A DNA stretch of 29,944 nt from an uncultured Blautia sp. (GCA_934371915.1 CAKROE010000026.1:1-29944), one strand, 5' to 3'; numbered from the stretch's first letter, positions 1-7,866 are shown. The notes: generated by a model from the letters alone, not told the origin. Numbers and translations are program-made.

Positions 1-114
1 GACTTCTCTGTTTAAAGTATCTGCAACATATTTCGCTGGCACGTCACCATCCTTCCACAGAACATCCATTACCTTTAATTCCGAATCAAAAAGTTTGATA
101 TTTTCCTCTGTCAC
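1..114 (-). CDS. BlaI/MecI-family transcriptional repressor, N-terminal part (runs off the window)
   Basis: The reverse strand reads VTEENIKLFDSELKVMDVLW and on through KDGDVPAKYVADTLNRE, which is the first helix and winged-helix start of the BlaI/MecI (penicillinase repressor) family. These are dimeric repressors that bind short dyads and are inactivated by proteolysis through a partner sensor protease of the BlaR1/M56 type; that partner, if present, is outside the window. The GTG at 112-114 is chosen as start because GGAGG lies just upstream on the coding strand (complement of about 122-126). Two dyad operators and a promoter precede it, which fits autoregulation. Only about 38 residues are visible, so the regulated target is unknown. 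The family call is fairly secure. Confidence 0.75.
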   Translation of the reverse strand, partial: MTEENIKLFDSELKVMDVLWKDGDVPAKYVADTLNREV

Positions 115-131
115 TTGTTTCGCCTCCTATA

Positions 132-187
132 AGACTACAGTAGTCTGTTCTTGTTTTCAGACTACCACAGTCTTATAACATTGTCAA
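132..187 (-). promoter_or_regulatory. Promoter and double BlaI-type operator of the blaI-like gene
   Basis: On the minus strand a TTGACA -35 (complement of 182-187) is followed after 17 bp by TAGTCT (complement of 159-164). Two related dyads overlap this region: AGACTACAGTAGTCT at 132-146 (7-bp perfect arms) and AGACTACCACAGTCT at 159-173. Each extends outward to ATAAGACT, so the pair is also inverted relative to each other, centre to centre 27 bp. The distal dyad covers the -10 box and the proximal one lies just upstream of the ribosome binding site. Autorepression by the adjacent BlaI-like protein is inferred. Confidence 0.65.
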
Positions 188-244
188 TCATTTTCTGTCG
201 CTAGGAAAAGAAAAACAGCCAGCCTTTCGGCTGACTGCTCCATA

Positions 245-622
245 CTAAATATAAACCATTTCGTTCAGTACAATTTCTTCTGCTCTGTTTCTAATATTAT
301 TACACCGTTGTACCCAAAGCATAGCATCTTTCCGCTTCAATTCCTCCGTCACTCCCTCAGCCGCTTTCATCTGATCAACAATACACGTAAACCGTTCCTC
401 CGCTTGTTCGTCCAAATCCTCCAGATAGCTCCAAAGTTTTCCGGTCAGCAGTAAACTGGAATATCTACCGTAGCACTGCTTTTTCAGATACTCCCTGTGC
501 ATTCGTCCCCACTTACCGATAGATCGCTTTTCCTCCGGCAGCTTCAAGTCTGGGATATAATAATCCCCGACAAGTACATAATCAATGCCATTCTCCGTAA
601 TTCTTGTTTTCAAATCCTTCAT
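245..622 (-). CDS. tnpV: TnpV-family transposon-encoded protein
   Basis: The 125-residue product MKDLKTRITENGIDYVLVGD.. contains the hallmark TnpV blocks: a YIPDLKLPEE segment, IGKWGRMHREYL, a SLLLTGKL segment, and a C-terminal RCNNIRNRAEEIVLNEMVYI. TnpV proteins are small accessory proteins found on Tn4451-like and other clostridial mobile elements; their biochemical role is not established. The ATG at 620-622 is preferred to the upstream in-frame ATG (659-661) because AAGGAGG sits at proper spacing before it. Its 5' end abuts a truncated spoIIID gene, so a transposon end or rearrangement boundary probably lies near 660-680. No transposase is visible nearby. Confidence 0.8.
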   Translation of the reverse strand: MKDLKTRITENGIDYVLVGDYYIPDLKLPEEKRSIGKWGRMHREYLKKQCYGRYSSLLLTGKLWSYLEDLDEQAEERFTCIVDQMKAAEGVTEELKRKDAMLWVQRCNNIRNRAEEIVLNEMVYI

Positions 623-671
623 GGTTCGTTCCTCCTTGGTTTTTCTTATTCTATTACCCAAACGAACCGTT

Positions 672-803
672 CTATATTGTTACTTCCATATGTACCGTAC
701 TCTTACTTATCCCGAATTTTTTTGCCGTCTGTCGTACCGTTGCTTTCGTTTCAATTATGTAATATGCAATTTCCACTGCACGTTCTTCGATGTAATCTTT
801 CAA
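672..803 (-). pseudogene. spoIIID: Truncated spoIIID (sporulation transcription factor) fragment
   Basis: From a TTG at 801-803, preceded by CGGAGGATTTTTC, the minus strand reads LKDYIEERAVEIAYYIIETK then ATVRQTAKKFGISKSTVH and stops after 43 residues. This matches the start and DNA-recognition helix of SpoIIID, the mother-cell sporulation regulator acting after sigma-E, normally about 80-95 residues. Similarity continues to a VT pair at residues 41-42 and then ends at TAG, right beside the tnpV element. The second half is missing, so this copy should not be functional, although the helix-turn-helix core is largely retained. The host may carry an intact copy elsewhere. The coding sequence also spoils an alternative reading of 662-1045 as non-coding. 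The remaining 864-1045 is AT-rich, with several TTGATATA-type short inverted repeats and no convincing gene. Confidence 0.72.
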
Positions 804-863
804 AGAAAAATCCTCCGAAGGCACTGTTTTTACAGTGTATGCGGAGGATTTTTGTGGTATGTC
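793..863. repeat. 71-bp direct repeat, copy 1, containing a long hairpin
   Basis: This segment is identical, base for base, to 2944-3014. It contains a long hairpin: outer arms AAAAATCCTCCG and CGGAGGATTTTT, inner arms CACTGT and ACAGTG, separated by small internal loops. On the minus strand the 3' arm includes the GGAGG of the spoIIID fragment, so the hairpin either acts as a terminator for upstream transcription, sequesters that ribosome binding site, or both. Confidence 0.85.
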
Positions 864-1045
864 ACATACTGACGCACCATAACATCTACTTTTTTACTAT
901 TAACACTTATCATAAAAAGTACAATAGATTATCCCCCCTAATCTATTATATTTTCTTTTCATATCAACTGTTCAACCAATAGTTCAACTAAATATATCAA
1001 TCAATTGTTGATACATCAATTAAAACATAATATTTTGTTGATATA

Positions 1046-2788
1046 TTATTGCAATGTATAAAATATGTGCCTTCCTTGCCGATTTTTTTTCAATAAGTCT
1101 TTGTCAATAAGTCTATTTATCGCAACTGACGCTCCTTGCTTTGTAGAAATCGTATCAATTATATCCACAACTTGCTGTGACGTTATCATTCCATTTGCTT
1201 TTACATATTCATATATCAATTGATCTGTCTGGTTCAAATCGATTGTTGTAGTTGTTATGTCATTTAATTCAAGTTGTTGTGGAACACTCGAATACTTAGT
1301 ATTAATATAATAAGTAGTCCACCGTCCTCGATTTGCTACTCCAAGCATATCTTTATCCACCAAATCAGCTAATAATCTCCCCACTTCAGTTGATGATAAA
1401 TTCAATACAGACTGTAATCTAGCATTAGACACCTTATCTTCTAAATAAGCTGTAGAAAGTATAATTTGTTCTTCTGCTTTCAGATATTTATAAGCTTGTC
1501 CAAAGACATTATATAAATATTCAGTACATTCGATTGGCATCAACGAAACCATCCATAATCTTAGTTCGACTTGATGAAGTTCTTGATCATCATATAAATC
1601 AGGTTTTCTCCATTTTTCCGCTCCCCATGCATTGAGAATTGTTGGAAATCCAGAGCCAATATTATCCCCCAGCCCAATCATCCTGAACATATTCTGAATT
1701 TTAGGATTTCTAGCCACTGAATGTCCACCTTCATATATAACTTGAACTGGTAATTTCAAATTTCCCGGATTTGAAAACAAAAATCCATCCTCATATTTAA
1801 TGACCTTTAATACTCCCGTATTATGATAATCAGCATGAATAATCATATTTACTGCTGCTTCTCGAACCGCCCTATGAATAGCTGTATCATCTACTCTTAT
1901 CATTCCTTCTAATTTAAATGGCCTCTTCAAATCACTGACTAATTTAGGTAAAATTCTTTTTATAAAATTGTACAAATTATTTTCCCATGAACCATCATAG
2001 GTTAATCTATCGTTCCATCTTACTCCCTCCGAAAGATTGGTTTGATCTAGATAATCCATTCGAATATTATCAAATCGTTCTCTAATTGCTAAACCTTTTC
2101 CGAACATTAGCAATCCAGCTGTTGTTAGTCCTTCTCTTTTAGTAGTCCGTTCAACAGTATATGCACCCAAATTTCTTAAAAATTCTTTATCATCTGCATT
2201 ATTCCATACATGATCAGGATTATGACGTTCATATTCTATTCTGTATGCTCTAAGTGTATTTAAATCTATATCTTCCATTGTAAAACCATCTAAAAGACCA
2301 CCATCTATTCCTGAATCCGAAGAGTCTCTCAGCATAGCCTTTACTTCCTCTTCTGTACAATGATAGTCTCCTTCATGATTTCGTTTGAAACTTCCTTTTA
2401 TGGGATTTTCATTTATATACACCGGTTTATGCCTATAGTCAGCCTGTGGAACCTCAATCCATAATACAGTATGTCCATTAACATCACAATATCCAACATT
2501 ATCATCAAGTAAAATATTCGCGCTGACCTTATTACTGTTTATAGTATCCCAAAATTCCTTTAACCTAACTTCTGGTCTCTTCACATCTGTAAATGTATAT
2601 CGTTTGTCAATATCTCTTTCTGTCATATGTTCTTCTATGCCTAATATAATGACACCGCCACAAGTATTAGCAAAAGCAGAATATGTTTCCCAAACAGATT
2701 TTGATATTTCATTTCGTGAGTCTTTACATTCTAAAGTAATTCTTTCACCATATTTTAATAATTCAAGAATATCTTTATCTTTTATCAT
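1046..2788 (-). CDS. AlbA/Schlafen-type DNA-binding domain protein with GHKL ATPase-like region and winged helix
   Basis: The 580-residue protein begins with an AlbA_2 (Schlafen AAA_4-type) fold, recognised by ITLECKDS, SAFANTCGGVIILGIEE and GSFKRNHEGDYHCTEEEV in the first 150 residues. The middle (about 315-400) has a GHKL-like region: an N-box EAAVNMIIHADYH, then SNPGNL and GLGDNIGSGF. The C-terminus has two winged-helix-like stretches, including SSTEVGRLLADLVDKDMLGV. This is the COG2865-type architecture, annotated as a predicted transcriptional regulator; several relatives occur in defence or mobile contexts. The ATG at 2786-2788 (AGGTG upstream) is chosen over the ATG at 2819-2821, because a TATAAT box (complement of 2828-2833) would place the transcript start at that upstream codon. 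The gene sits between two exact 71-bp direct repeats. Function is not known from sequence. Confidence 0.75.
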   Translation of the reverse strand: MIKDKDILELLKYGERITLECKDSRNEISKSVWETYSAFANTCGGVIILGIEEHMTERDIDKRYTFTDVKRPEVRLKEFWDTINSNKVSANILLDDNVGYCDVNGHTVLWIEVPQADYRHKPVYINENPIKGSFKRNHEGDYHCTEEEVKAMLRDSSDSGIDGGLLDGFTMEDIDLNTLRAYRIEYERHNPDHVWNNADDKEFLRNLGAYTVERTTKREGLTTAGLLMFGKGLAIRERFDNIRMDYLDQTNLSEGVRWNDRLTYDGSWENNLYNFIKRILPKLVSDLKRPFKLEGMIRVDDTAIHRAVREAAVNMIIHADYHNTGVLKVIKYEDGFLFSNPGNLKLPVQVIYEGGHSVARNPKIQNMFRMIGLGDNIGSGFPTILNAWGAEKWRKPDLYDDQELHQVELRLWMVSLMPIECTEYLYNVFGQAYKYLKAEEQIILSTAYLEDKVSNARLQSVLNLSSTEVGRLLADLVDKDMLGVANRGRWTTYYINTKYSSVPQQLELNDITTTTIDLNQTDQLIYEYVKANGMITSQQVVDIIDTISTKQGASVAINRLIDKDLLKKNRQGRHIFYTLQ

Positions 2789-2943
2789 TTCACACCTACT
2801 TTCAGACCTTGCTTTTATCATTGTTTTATTATAATCTTTTTAATATCCAAAAGCTATTATTTTTTAATTCCAAGCTTTGCTATTTTACTATAGCATCTTG
2901 TTTTTTGCCGTTTCAAATCAACACCTTCTCTTAATTAATCACA

Positions 2944-3014
2944 TAATCTTTCAAAGAAAAATCCTCCGAAGGCACTGTTTTTACAGTGTATGCGGAGGAT
3001 TTTTGTGGTATGTC
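2944..3014. repeat. 71-bp direct repeat, copy 2
   Basis: Identical to 793-863. On the minus strand it directly follows the stop of the DNA alkylation repair gene and ends with TTGAAAGATTA, the spoIIID start, after which the frame reads VIN and a stop. The junction therefore preserves the old left side of the locus, while copy 1 preserves the old right side. Confidence 0.85.
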
Positions 3015-3021
3015 TTCTGTG

Positions 3022-3708
3022 CTATTTTCGCAGGGTCTTCAGATAAACCTTCTGCTCCGGTGTGATCCGGTAGCTCTCGATGGCTTTCTGGATGGTCTTA
3101 CGGTGCACCCACTCCGGCAGCTTACGTTCTTCCAGATATGGAATGGCAGCATCCCACTGCTTCGCAAGCGCTGTTGCAAGATACCATGCGATCATCATGT
3201 TTACATAATATTCTTCGGATTCGACATCTGCTGCCATTTTCAGATATTCCGGTCTGAAATCTTCATCCAGATAAAACGTCATCAGCATGCCGATTCCGTA
3301 ACGGATCGTATAAGTCTCATCTGACGCGATCCAGCTGCGGATCTCCGGCAGTAATTCATCTTTATGTTTTGCAAAAACCTTCGGTGCAGGGAGGTCACAG
3401 GTTGCCCAGTTATTTACATACGGAAGAAATCTTTTCACTTCCGCAAGGCACTGTTCATAATCTTTTATCCACGATGCGATCATCATATGCATATTGTTTT
3501 CTTCATAATATCTATGCGGCAGTTCCTGCATAAAAAGCTCTGCCCCCGGAGTCTTTGCATACTCTTTTGTAAATTTTCGAAGCACCGGTGTGCGGATCCC
3601 GATGATCGTTTCTTTGTCGATTCCCGAAAGCAGCTTACTGTGAAAATCCCTGTATTTCAGATCCTGCATCTCAAACAGTTCTTTTTCCAGATTTTCTATA
3701 AAACCCAT
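3022..3708 (-). CDS. DNA alkylation repair protein (AlkD-like HEAT-repeat family)
   Basis: The 228-residue all-helical protein has the conserved opening of the family: FHSKLLSGID, IIGIRTPVLRKFTKEYA, then HRYYEENNMHMMIASWI, VNNWATCDL, TIRYGIGMLMTFYLDEDF and YYVNMMIAWYLATALAKQW. AlkD-like proteins are HEAT-repeat DNA glycosylases that excise positively charged alkylated bases such as 3-methyladenine and 7-methylguanine; members from Clostridia are annotated so by similarity. The ATG lies 4 nt after the mscL stop, with AAGG spanning the junction, so the two genes are probably translationally coupled in one operon. Full length for the family. A strong hairpin follows the stop within the 71-bp repeat and can terminate transcription. 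Confidence 0.85.
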   Translation of the reverse strand: MGFIENLEKELFEMQDLKYRDFHSKLLSGIDKETIIGIRTPVLRKFTKEYAKTPGAELFMQELPHRYYEENNMHMMIASWIKDYEQCLAEVKRFLPYVNNWATCDLPAPKVFAKHKDELLPEIRSWIASDETYTIRYGIGMLMTFYLDEDFRPEYLKMAADVESEEYYVNMMIAWYLATALAKQWDAAIPYLEERKLPEWVHRKTIQKAIESYRITPEQKVYLKTLRK

Positions 3709-3712
3709 AACC

Positions 3713-4123
3713 TTATTCTGCCTTTGTCTCTTCTAAAACAGAAGTACAGTGCGGACAGCGTGTTGCTTTGATGCTGATTTCGCTCTGGCAGTAAGGACAG
3801 ATCTTCGTGGTCGGTTCTGCCGGCTCTTCTTCTTTCTTTGTCAGTCCTACCAGCCTGTTGATTCCTTTCATAAGGCAGAAAAGAATAAATGCCATGATGA
3901 TAAAGTTTACAACCGATGCCAGGAATGAAGATGCAAATCCTGCAACATCGGATAAAGAATATGTAGCACCACCGGTCAGAACATTCAGGATCGGATTGAT
4001 GAAATTATCGGTAAGTGATGTCACAATACCGGAAAAAGCACCACCAATAATAACACCGACTGCCATATCCATGACATTTCCACGGAGCGCAAAAGTCTTA
4101 AATTCCTCTATGAACTTTTTCAT
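3713..4123 (-). CDS. mscL: Large-conductance mechanosensitive channel with C-terminal zinc ribbon
   Basis: The 136-residue product begins MKKFIEEFKTFALRGNVMDM, the amphipathic N-terminus and start of TM1 of MscL, followed by AVGVIIGGAFSGIVTSL, the periplasmic loop, and TM2 (SFLASVVNFIIMAFILFCLM, about residues 66-85). MscL is a homopentameric channel that opens under membrane tension and releases osmolytes during hypo-osmotic shock. The C-terminus ends in CPYCQ..(about 10)..CPHC, a predicted zinc ribbon. The ATG at 4121-4123 is chosen because GGGGGAAACTAAAG precedes it and the family begins there; the longer frame would cross the promoter. It is the first gene of an operon with the alkylation repair gene. 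Confidence 0.93.
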   Translation of the reverse strand: MKKFIEEFKTFALRGNVMDMAVGVIIGGAFSGIVTSLTDNFINPILNVLTGGATYSLSDVAGFASSFLASVVNFIIMAFILFCLMKGINRLVGLTKKEEEPAEPTTKICPYCQSEISIKATRCPHCTSVLEETKAE

Positions 4124-4156
4124 CTTTAGTTTCCCCCTTCGTTTGATATATTCAAA

Positions 4157-4184
4157 ATTATAGCACGTCATTATTTTTGTACAA
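4157..4184 (-). promoter_or_regulatory. Sigma-A promoter of mscL
   Basis: On the minus strand, TTGTAC (complement of 4179-4184), a 16-bp spacer and a perfect TATAAT (complement of 4157-4162) lie 34 bp upstream of the mscL ATG. The divergent SEDS gene starts at 4248, so both genes share this intergenic region. Confidence 0.65.
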
Positions 4185-4247
4185 TCCCTCATGTATATTT
4201 TCAGCATTTTTCATATAACATTTAATAAAAGACTTTTGGGGTGCTTC

Positions 4248-5339
4248 ATGTCCAATCAGAAAAAGAACGCACGACCACCCGTTGATACTGCCCTTCTGAT
4301 CCTCGTTCTTGTCCTGGCTGTTTTTGGGCTGATCATCCTCTTAAGTGCCAGCGAATATAACGGCCGGGTTCGCTTCCATGACTCTGCCTATTACTTCAAA
4401 AAACAGCTTTTTGCCACCACTCTCGGTCTTGGTGCCATGTATGCAGTCTCTACAATGAACTATCGTTTCTTTGTCCGGCTTGCACCTGCCGCCTATCTGC
4501 TCTCCATGCTTCTCTCTACCGCAGTACTGCTTGTCGGACAGGAGATCAACGGTTCAAAACGCTGGCTGAATCTCGGTCCTCTTTCCTTTCAGCCTTCAGA
4601 GTTTGCCAAAGTCGCTGTCATTCTCTTTCTCACCTGGCAGATAGAAAACTCTCACAGGCGAACGGACGGCTTCTGGTTCATGTGTCGCACAATGCTGACT
4701 CTGCTCCCCATCGCAGGTCTGGTCGGCTCCAACAACTTAAGTACCGCGATCATCATTCTCGGAATCGGTGTCATTCTGATCTTCGCTTCCAGTCCACGCT
4801 ACATGCAGTTCGTCGCGCTCGGCAGTGCCGGCATCGGTTTTATTGCAGTCTTTCTCGCCGCAGAAAGCTACCGTCTGGAACGTCTCGCTATCTGGCGTGA
4901 TCCGGAAAAATATGAAAAAGGATTCCAAACCATTCAGGGGCTTTATGCAATCGGAAGCGGTGGACTTTTTGGACGCGGTCTCGGAAACAGCATACAAAAA
5001 CTGGGCTTCGTTCCCGAAGCCCAGAATGATATGATTTTTTCAATTATATGTGAAGAAACAGGGCTTGCAGGTGCCATTATCCTGATTCTGATCTTCACCC
5101 TGCTGCTCTGGCGGCTCTGTGTGATCTCCATGCACAGTCAGGAGCTTTCCGGGGCACTGCTCTCCGCCGGGATCATGGGACATCTGGCGATTCAGGTCAT
5201 TCTGAACATTGCCGTTGTCACCAACACAATTCCCAACACCGGAATCACACTTCCCTTCATCAGTTACGGTGGCACTTCCATCGTCTTTCTCCTCGGAGAA
5301 ATAGGGCTCGCCCTGAATGTAAGCCGTTACCGAAAATAG
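4248..5339 (+). CDS. SEDS peptidoglycan glycosyltransferase, FtsW/SpoVE/RodA family
   Basis: The 363-residue integral membrane protein polymerises glycan strands from lipid II together with a class B penicillin-binding protein. Signature SEDS segments are visible: INGSKRWLNLGPLSFQPSEFAK, the large extracellular loop IWRDPEKYEKGFQTIQGLYAIG with its conserved Asp, GRGLGNSIQKLGFVPEAQNDMIFSIICEETG, and IPNTGITLPFISYGGTSI near the C-terminus. About ten transmembrane helices are apparent. The GTG-rich region before 4248 has GGGGTG spaced 7 nt upstream of ATG, so the shorter start is preferred over the ATG at 4191. The PNTG..PFISYGG motif fits FtsW/SpoVE better than RodA. No PBP or mur gene is adjacent, so whether it serves division or spore cortex cannot be decided here. 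Confidence 0.88.
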   Translation: MSNQKKNARPPVDTALLILVLVLAVFGLIILLSASEYNGRVRFHDSAYYFKKQLFATTLGLGAMYAVSTMNYRFFVRLAPAAYLLSMLLSTAVLLVGQEINGSKRWLNLGPLSFQPSEFAKVAVILFLTWQIENSHRRTDGFWFMCRTMLTLLPIAGLVGSNNLSTAIIILGIGVILIFASSPRYMQFVALGSAGIGFIAVFLAAESYRLERLAIWRDPEKYEKGFQTIQGLYAIGSGGLFGRGLGNSIQKLGFVPEAQNDMIFSIICEETGLAGAIILILIFTLLLWRLCVISMHSQELSGALLSAGIMGHLAIQVILNIAVVTNTIPNTGITLPFISYGGTSIVFLLGEIGLALNVSRYRK

Positions 5340-5394
5340 CAGTTTTACTATGATATCCTGCCCTCCCGGAAATTTCCTTCAACACGATCAACTA

Positions 5395-7758
5395 TCAAAA
5401 GAAAAATCCTCCGACCAGATGCACGACAAATGCAACTACCCACGCGATCACACACTGTCCGACCACAACACCGACTGCCCATTTGCCGCCGAGCTCTCTT
5501 TTGACCGATGCAATTGCAGCAACACATGGTGTATACAGAAGGCAGAATGCAAGCAGGCTCGCGGCAGCCAAAGGTGTAATACAGCCCAGTAAAGTCGCAG
5601 TGCTTCCAAATAAAACGGAAAGTGTCGATATCACACTTTCTTTTGCCATAAATCCGGTGATCAACGCTGTAGAAATTCGCCAGTCACCAAATCCCATTGG
5701 TTTAAAAATCGGCGCAATCACACTTGCCACCATCGCAAGAATACTGTCTTTTGAATCATTCACAATACTGAAATGCGCATCAAAAGTCTGCAGGAACCAG
5801 ATCACCAGAGTTGCCATAAATATAACAGTAAATGCTCTCTGCAGGAAATCTTTCGCTTTGTCCCAGAGCAAATGTCCGACATTCTTTGCACCCGGCATAC
5901 GGTAATTCGGAAGTTCCATAACGAACGGCACTGCTTCTCCACTGAACAACGTTCTCCGCATCAGAAGTGCCATCAGAATTCCCATCAAAATCCCGCCAAA
6001 GTACAGAGCAATCATTACAAGTGCTCCATATTTCGGGAAAAATGCTGCCGTGAAAAATGCATAGATTGGAAGCTTTGCCGAACAGCTCATAAACGGAGTC
6101 AGCAGGATCGTCATCTTACGGTCACGTTCCGACGGAAGTGTACGGCTTGCCATAACACCCGGAACAGTACAACCGAATCCGACCAGCATCGGAACAATAC
6201 TTCTTCCGGAAAGCCCGATCTTACGCAGCAGCTTATCCATTACAAATGCAACACGCGCCATATATCCGCTGTCTTCCAGCAACGATAAGAAGAAAAACAA
6301 CGTCACAATAACCGGCAGGAAACTTAAAACACTTCCGACTCCGTTAAAAACTCCATCCATAACAAGCGAATGAATCACATCATTGACACCGGCCGCATTC
6401 ATCCACTGATCTACCATATTGCCCAGTGCCGTGATGCCCATATCAAGAAGACTCTGCAAAAATGCACCGATCACGCTGAAAGTCAGGAAGAAAACAAGCC
6501 CCATGATTCCGATAAAGCACGGAATTGCCGTATACTTTCCTGTCAGAATACGGTCAATCTTCATACTCCTCAGGTGTTCTTTGCTTTCTTTTGGCTTTAC
6601 GACTGTTTCATCACAGACTTTCTCGATGAAATCAAAACGCATATGGGCAATAGCTGCTGCACGGTCAAGCCCACGCTCTTTTTCCATCTGTTTAACGATA
6701 TGCTCCAGTGTCTCTTTTTCATTCTGGTCCAGTTTCAGACTTTCCATAATCAGCGAATCGCCTTCGGCAAGCTTCGCTGCTGCAAAACGTACCGGAATCC
6801 CGGCAGCCTTCGCATGATCCTCGATCAGATGCATGATTGCATGAAGGCACCGATGTACCGCACCGCCGTCTTCATTTACATCACAGAAATCGATTGCCTG
6901 CGGACGTTCCTGATATTTTGCTACATGCACTGCATGCTGTACCAGTTCATCAATTCCTTCATTCTTTGCCGCAGAAATCGGAATGACCGGGATTCCCAGC
7001 ATCTCCTCCATCTGATTGACCAGAATGGAACCGCCGTTTTCCCGCACTTCATCCATCATATTCAACGCAAGTACCATCGGAATATCCAGTTCCATCAACT
7101 GCATCGTCAGATACAGATTTCTCTCGATATTCGTCGCATCTACAATGTTGATGATTCCTTTTGGATGCTCATCAAGCACAAAATTTCGAGTTACGATCTC
7201 CTCGCTGGAATACGGTGACATGGAGTAAATACCCGGCAGGTCGGTGACCAGAGTATTGCTTTTTCCACGGATATTTCCATCTTTTCTGTCTACGGTAACG
7301 CCCGGAAAGTTTCCGACATGCTGGCTGGAACCGGTCAGCTGATTAAATAATGTGGTTTTACCGCAGTTCTGGTTTCCTGCAAGCGCGAACGTAAGAATTT
7401 CATTGTCCGGAAGCGGATGCTCCGTCTCTTTTTTGTGATATTTTCCGCCTTCACCAAGTCCAGGATGCGGAATTGTCCTCGCTGTATTATTTTTATGTAA
7501 CACCCTGCTGTCCGATACACTAACAGCGTCGCGTATATTCTCTATCTCTATCTTTTCTGCATCTGCAAGTCGCAGCGTCAGTTCATAACTGTGGATACGA
7601 AGTTCCATCGGATCGCCCATCGGTGCATATTTCACCATAGTCACTTCGCCCTTCGGAATCAGTCCCATATCCAGAAAATGCTGCCGCAATGCTCCCTCTC
7701 CACCGACAGAACGTATCGTTGCAGTCTTTCCAATCGGAAGTTCACGTAATGATGTCAT
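5395..7758 (-). CDS. feoB: Ferrous iron transport protein, FeoA-FeoB fusion
   Basis: The 787-residue protein has an N-terminal FeoA SH3-like domain (about 1-76: LRELPIGKTATIRSVGGEGA..), a linker, then the FeoB GTPase domain with G1 GNQNCGKTT (128-136), G2 around GVTVDRKDG, G3 DLPG (173-176) and G4 NMMD, followed by the helical GDI domain and about eight membrane helices containing the Gate motifs (EDSGYMARVAFVMD, VGFGCTVPGVMASRT, FMSCSAKLPIYAFF). It imports Fe2+ across the cytoplasmic membrane, controlled by its G domain. The ATG at 7756-7758 follows GAAAGGAAAGTCGAT. FeoA is more often a separate gene; the fused form is known in some anaerobes. A dyad overlapping the -10 box suggests metal-dependent repression. 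Confidence 0.95.
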   Translation of the reverse strand: MTSLRELPIGKTATIRSVGGEGALRQHFLDMGLIPKGEVTMVKYAPMGDPMELRIHSYELTLRLADAEKIEIENIRDAVSVSDSRVLHKNNTARTIPHPGLGEGGKYHKKETEHPLPDNEILTFALAGNQNCGKTTLFNQLTGSSQHVGNFPGVTVDRKDGNIRGKSNTLVTDLPGIYSMSPYSSEEIVTRNFVLDEHPKGIINIVDATNIERNLYLTMQLMELDIPMVLALNMMDEVRENGGSILVNQMEEMLGIPVIPISAAKNEGIDELVQHAVHVAKYQERPQAIDFCDVNEDGGAVHRCLHAIMHLIEDHAKAAGIPVRFAAAKLAEGDSLIMESLKLDQNEKETLEHIVKQMEKERGLDRAAAIAHMRFDFIEKVCDETVVKPKESKEHLRSMKIDRILTGKYTAIPCFIGIMGLVFFLTFSVIGAFLQSLLDMGITALGNMVDQWMNAAGVNDVIHSLVMDGVFNGVGSVLSFLPVIVTLFFFLSLLEDSGYMARVAFVMDKLLRKIGLSGRSIVPMLVGFGCTVPGVMASRTLPSERDRKMTILLTPFMSCSAKLPIYAFFTAAFFPKYGALVMIALYFGGILMGILMALLMRRTLFSGEAVPFVMELPNYRMPGAKNVGHLLWDKAKDFLQRAFTVIFMATLVIWFLQTFDAHFSIVNDSKDSILAMVASVIAPIFKPMGFGDWRISTALITGFMAKESVISTLSVLFGSTATLLGCITPLAAASLLAFCLLYTPCVAAIASVKRELGGKWAVGVVVGQCVIAWVVAFVVHLVGGFFF

Positions 7759-7817
7759 ATCGACTTTCCTTTCTGTCTTTTCCTGTTTTTGTCTAATTCT
7801 TTGTTTTATTGATGTTT

Positions 7818-7866
7818 TTTATCATTAATACAGATTAACGGTATGATAAATGAGAAAAATTGTCAA
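7818..7866 (-). promoter_or_regulatory. feoB promoter with dyad operator (candidate Fur/DtxR-type box)
   Basis: On the minus strand TTGACA (complement of 7861-7866) is followed after 17 bp by TACCGT (complement of 7838-7843). An inverted repeat with perfect 8-bp arms, TTTATCAT at 7818-7825 and ATGATAAA at 7843-7850, flanks the -10 region, with an inner TTAAT/ATTAA pair. The position is right for a repressor and the GATAA/TTATC content resembles iron boxes, but the regulator is inferred. Confidence 0.5.

Noticed and set aside
497..982. Plus-strand frame of 161 codons over tnpV and spoIIID
   Set aside because: Overlaps two recognisable minus-strand coding regions and reads as low-complexity hydrophobic sequence.
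5399..5413. Third copy of the 71-bp repeat at the end of feoB
   Set aside because: About 17 bp (AAAGAAAAATCCTCCGA) match, but the bases encode the last FeoB residues and no hairpin partner or further similarity follows; judged coincidence.
6370..7218. Long plus-strand frame of 282 codons opposite feoB
   Set aside because: It is fully antisense to the well-supported FeoA-FeoB fusion, has no recognisable domain or ribosome binding site, and arises from codon composition.
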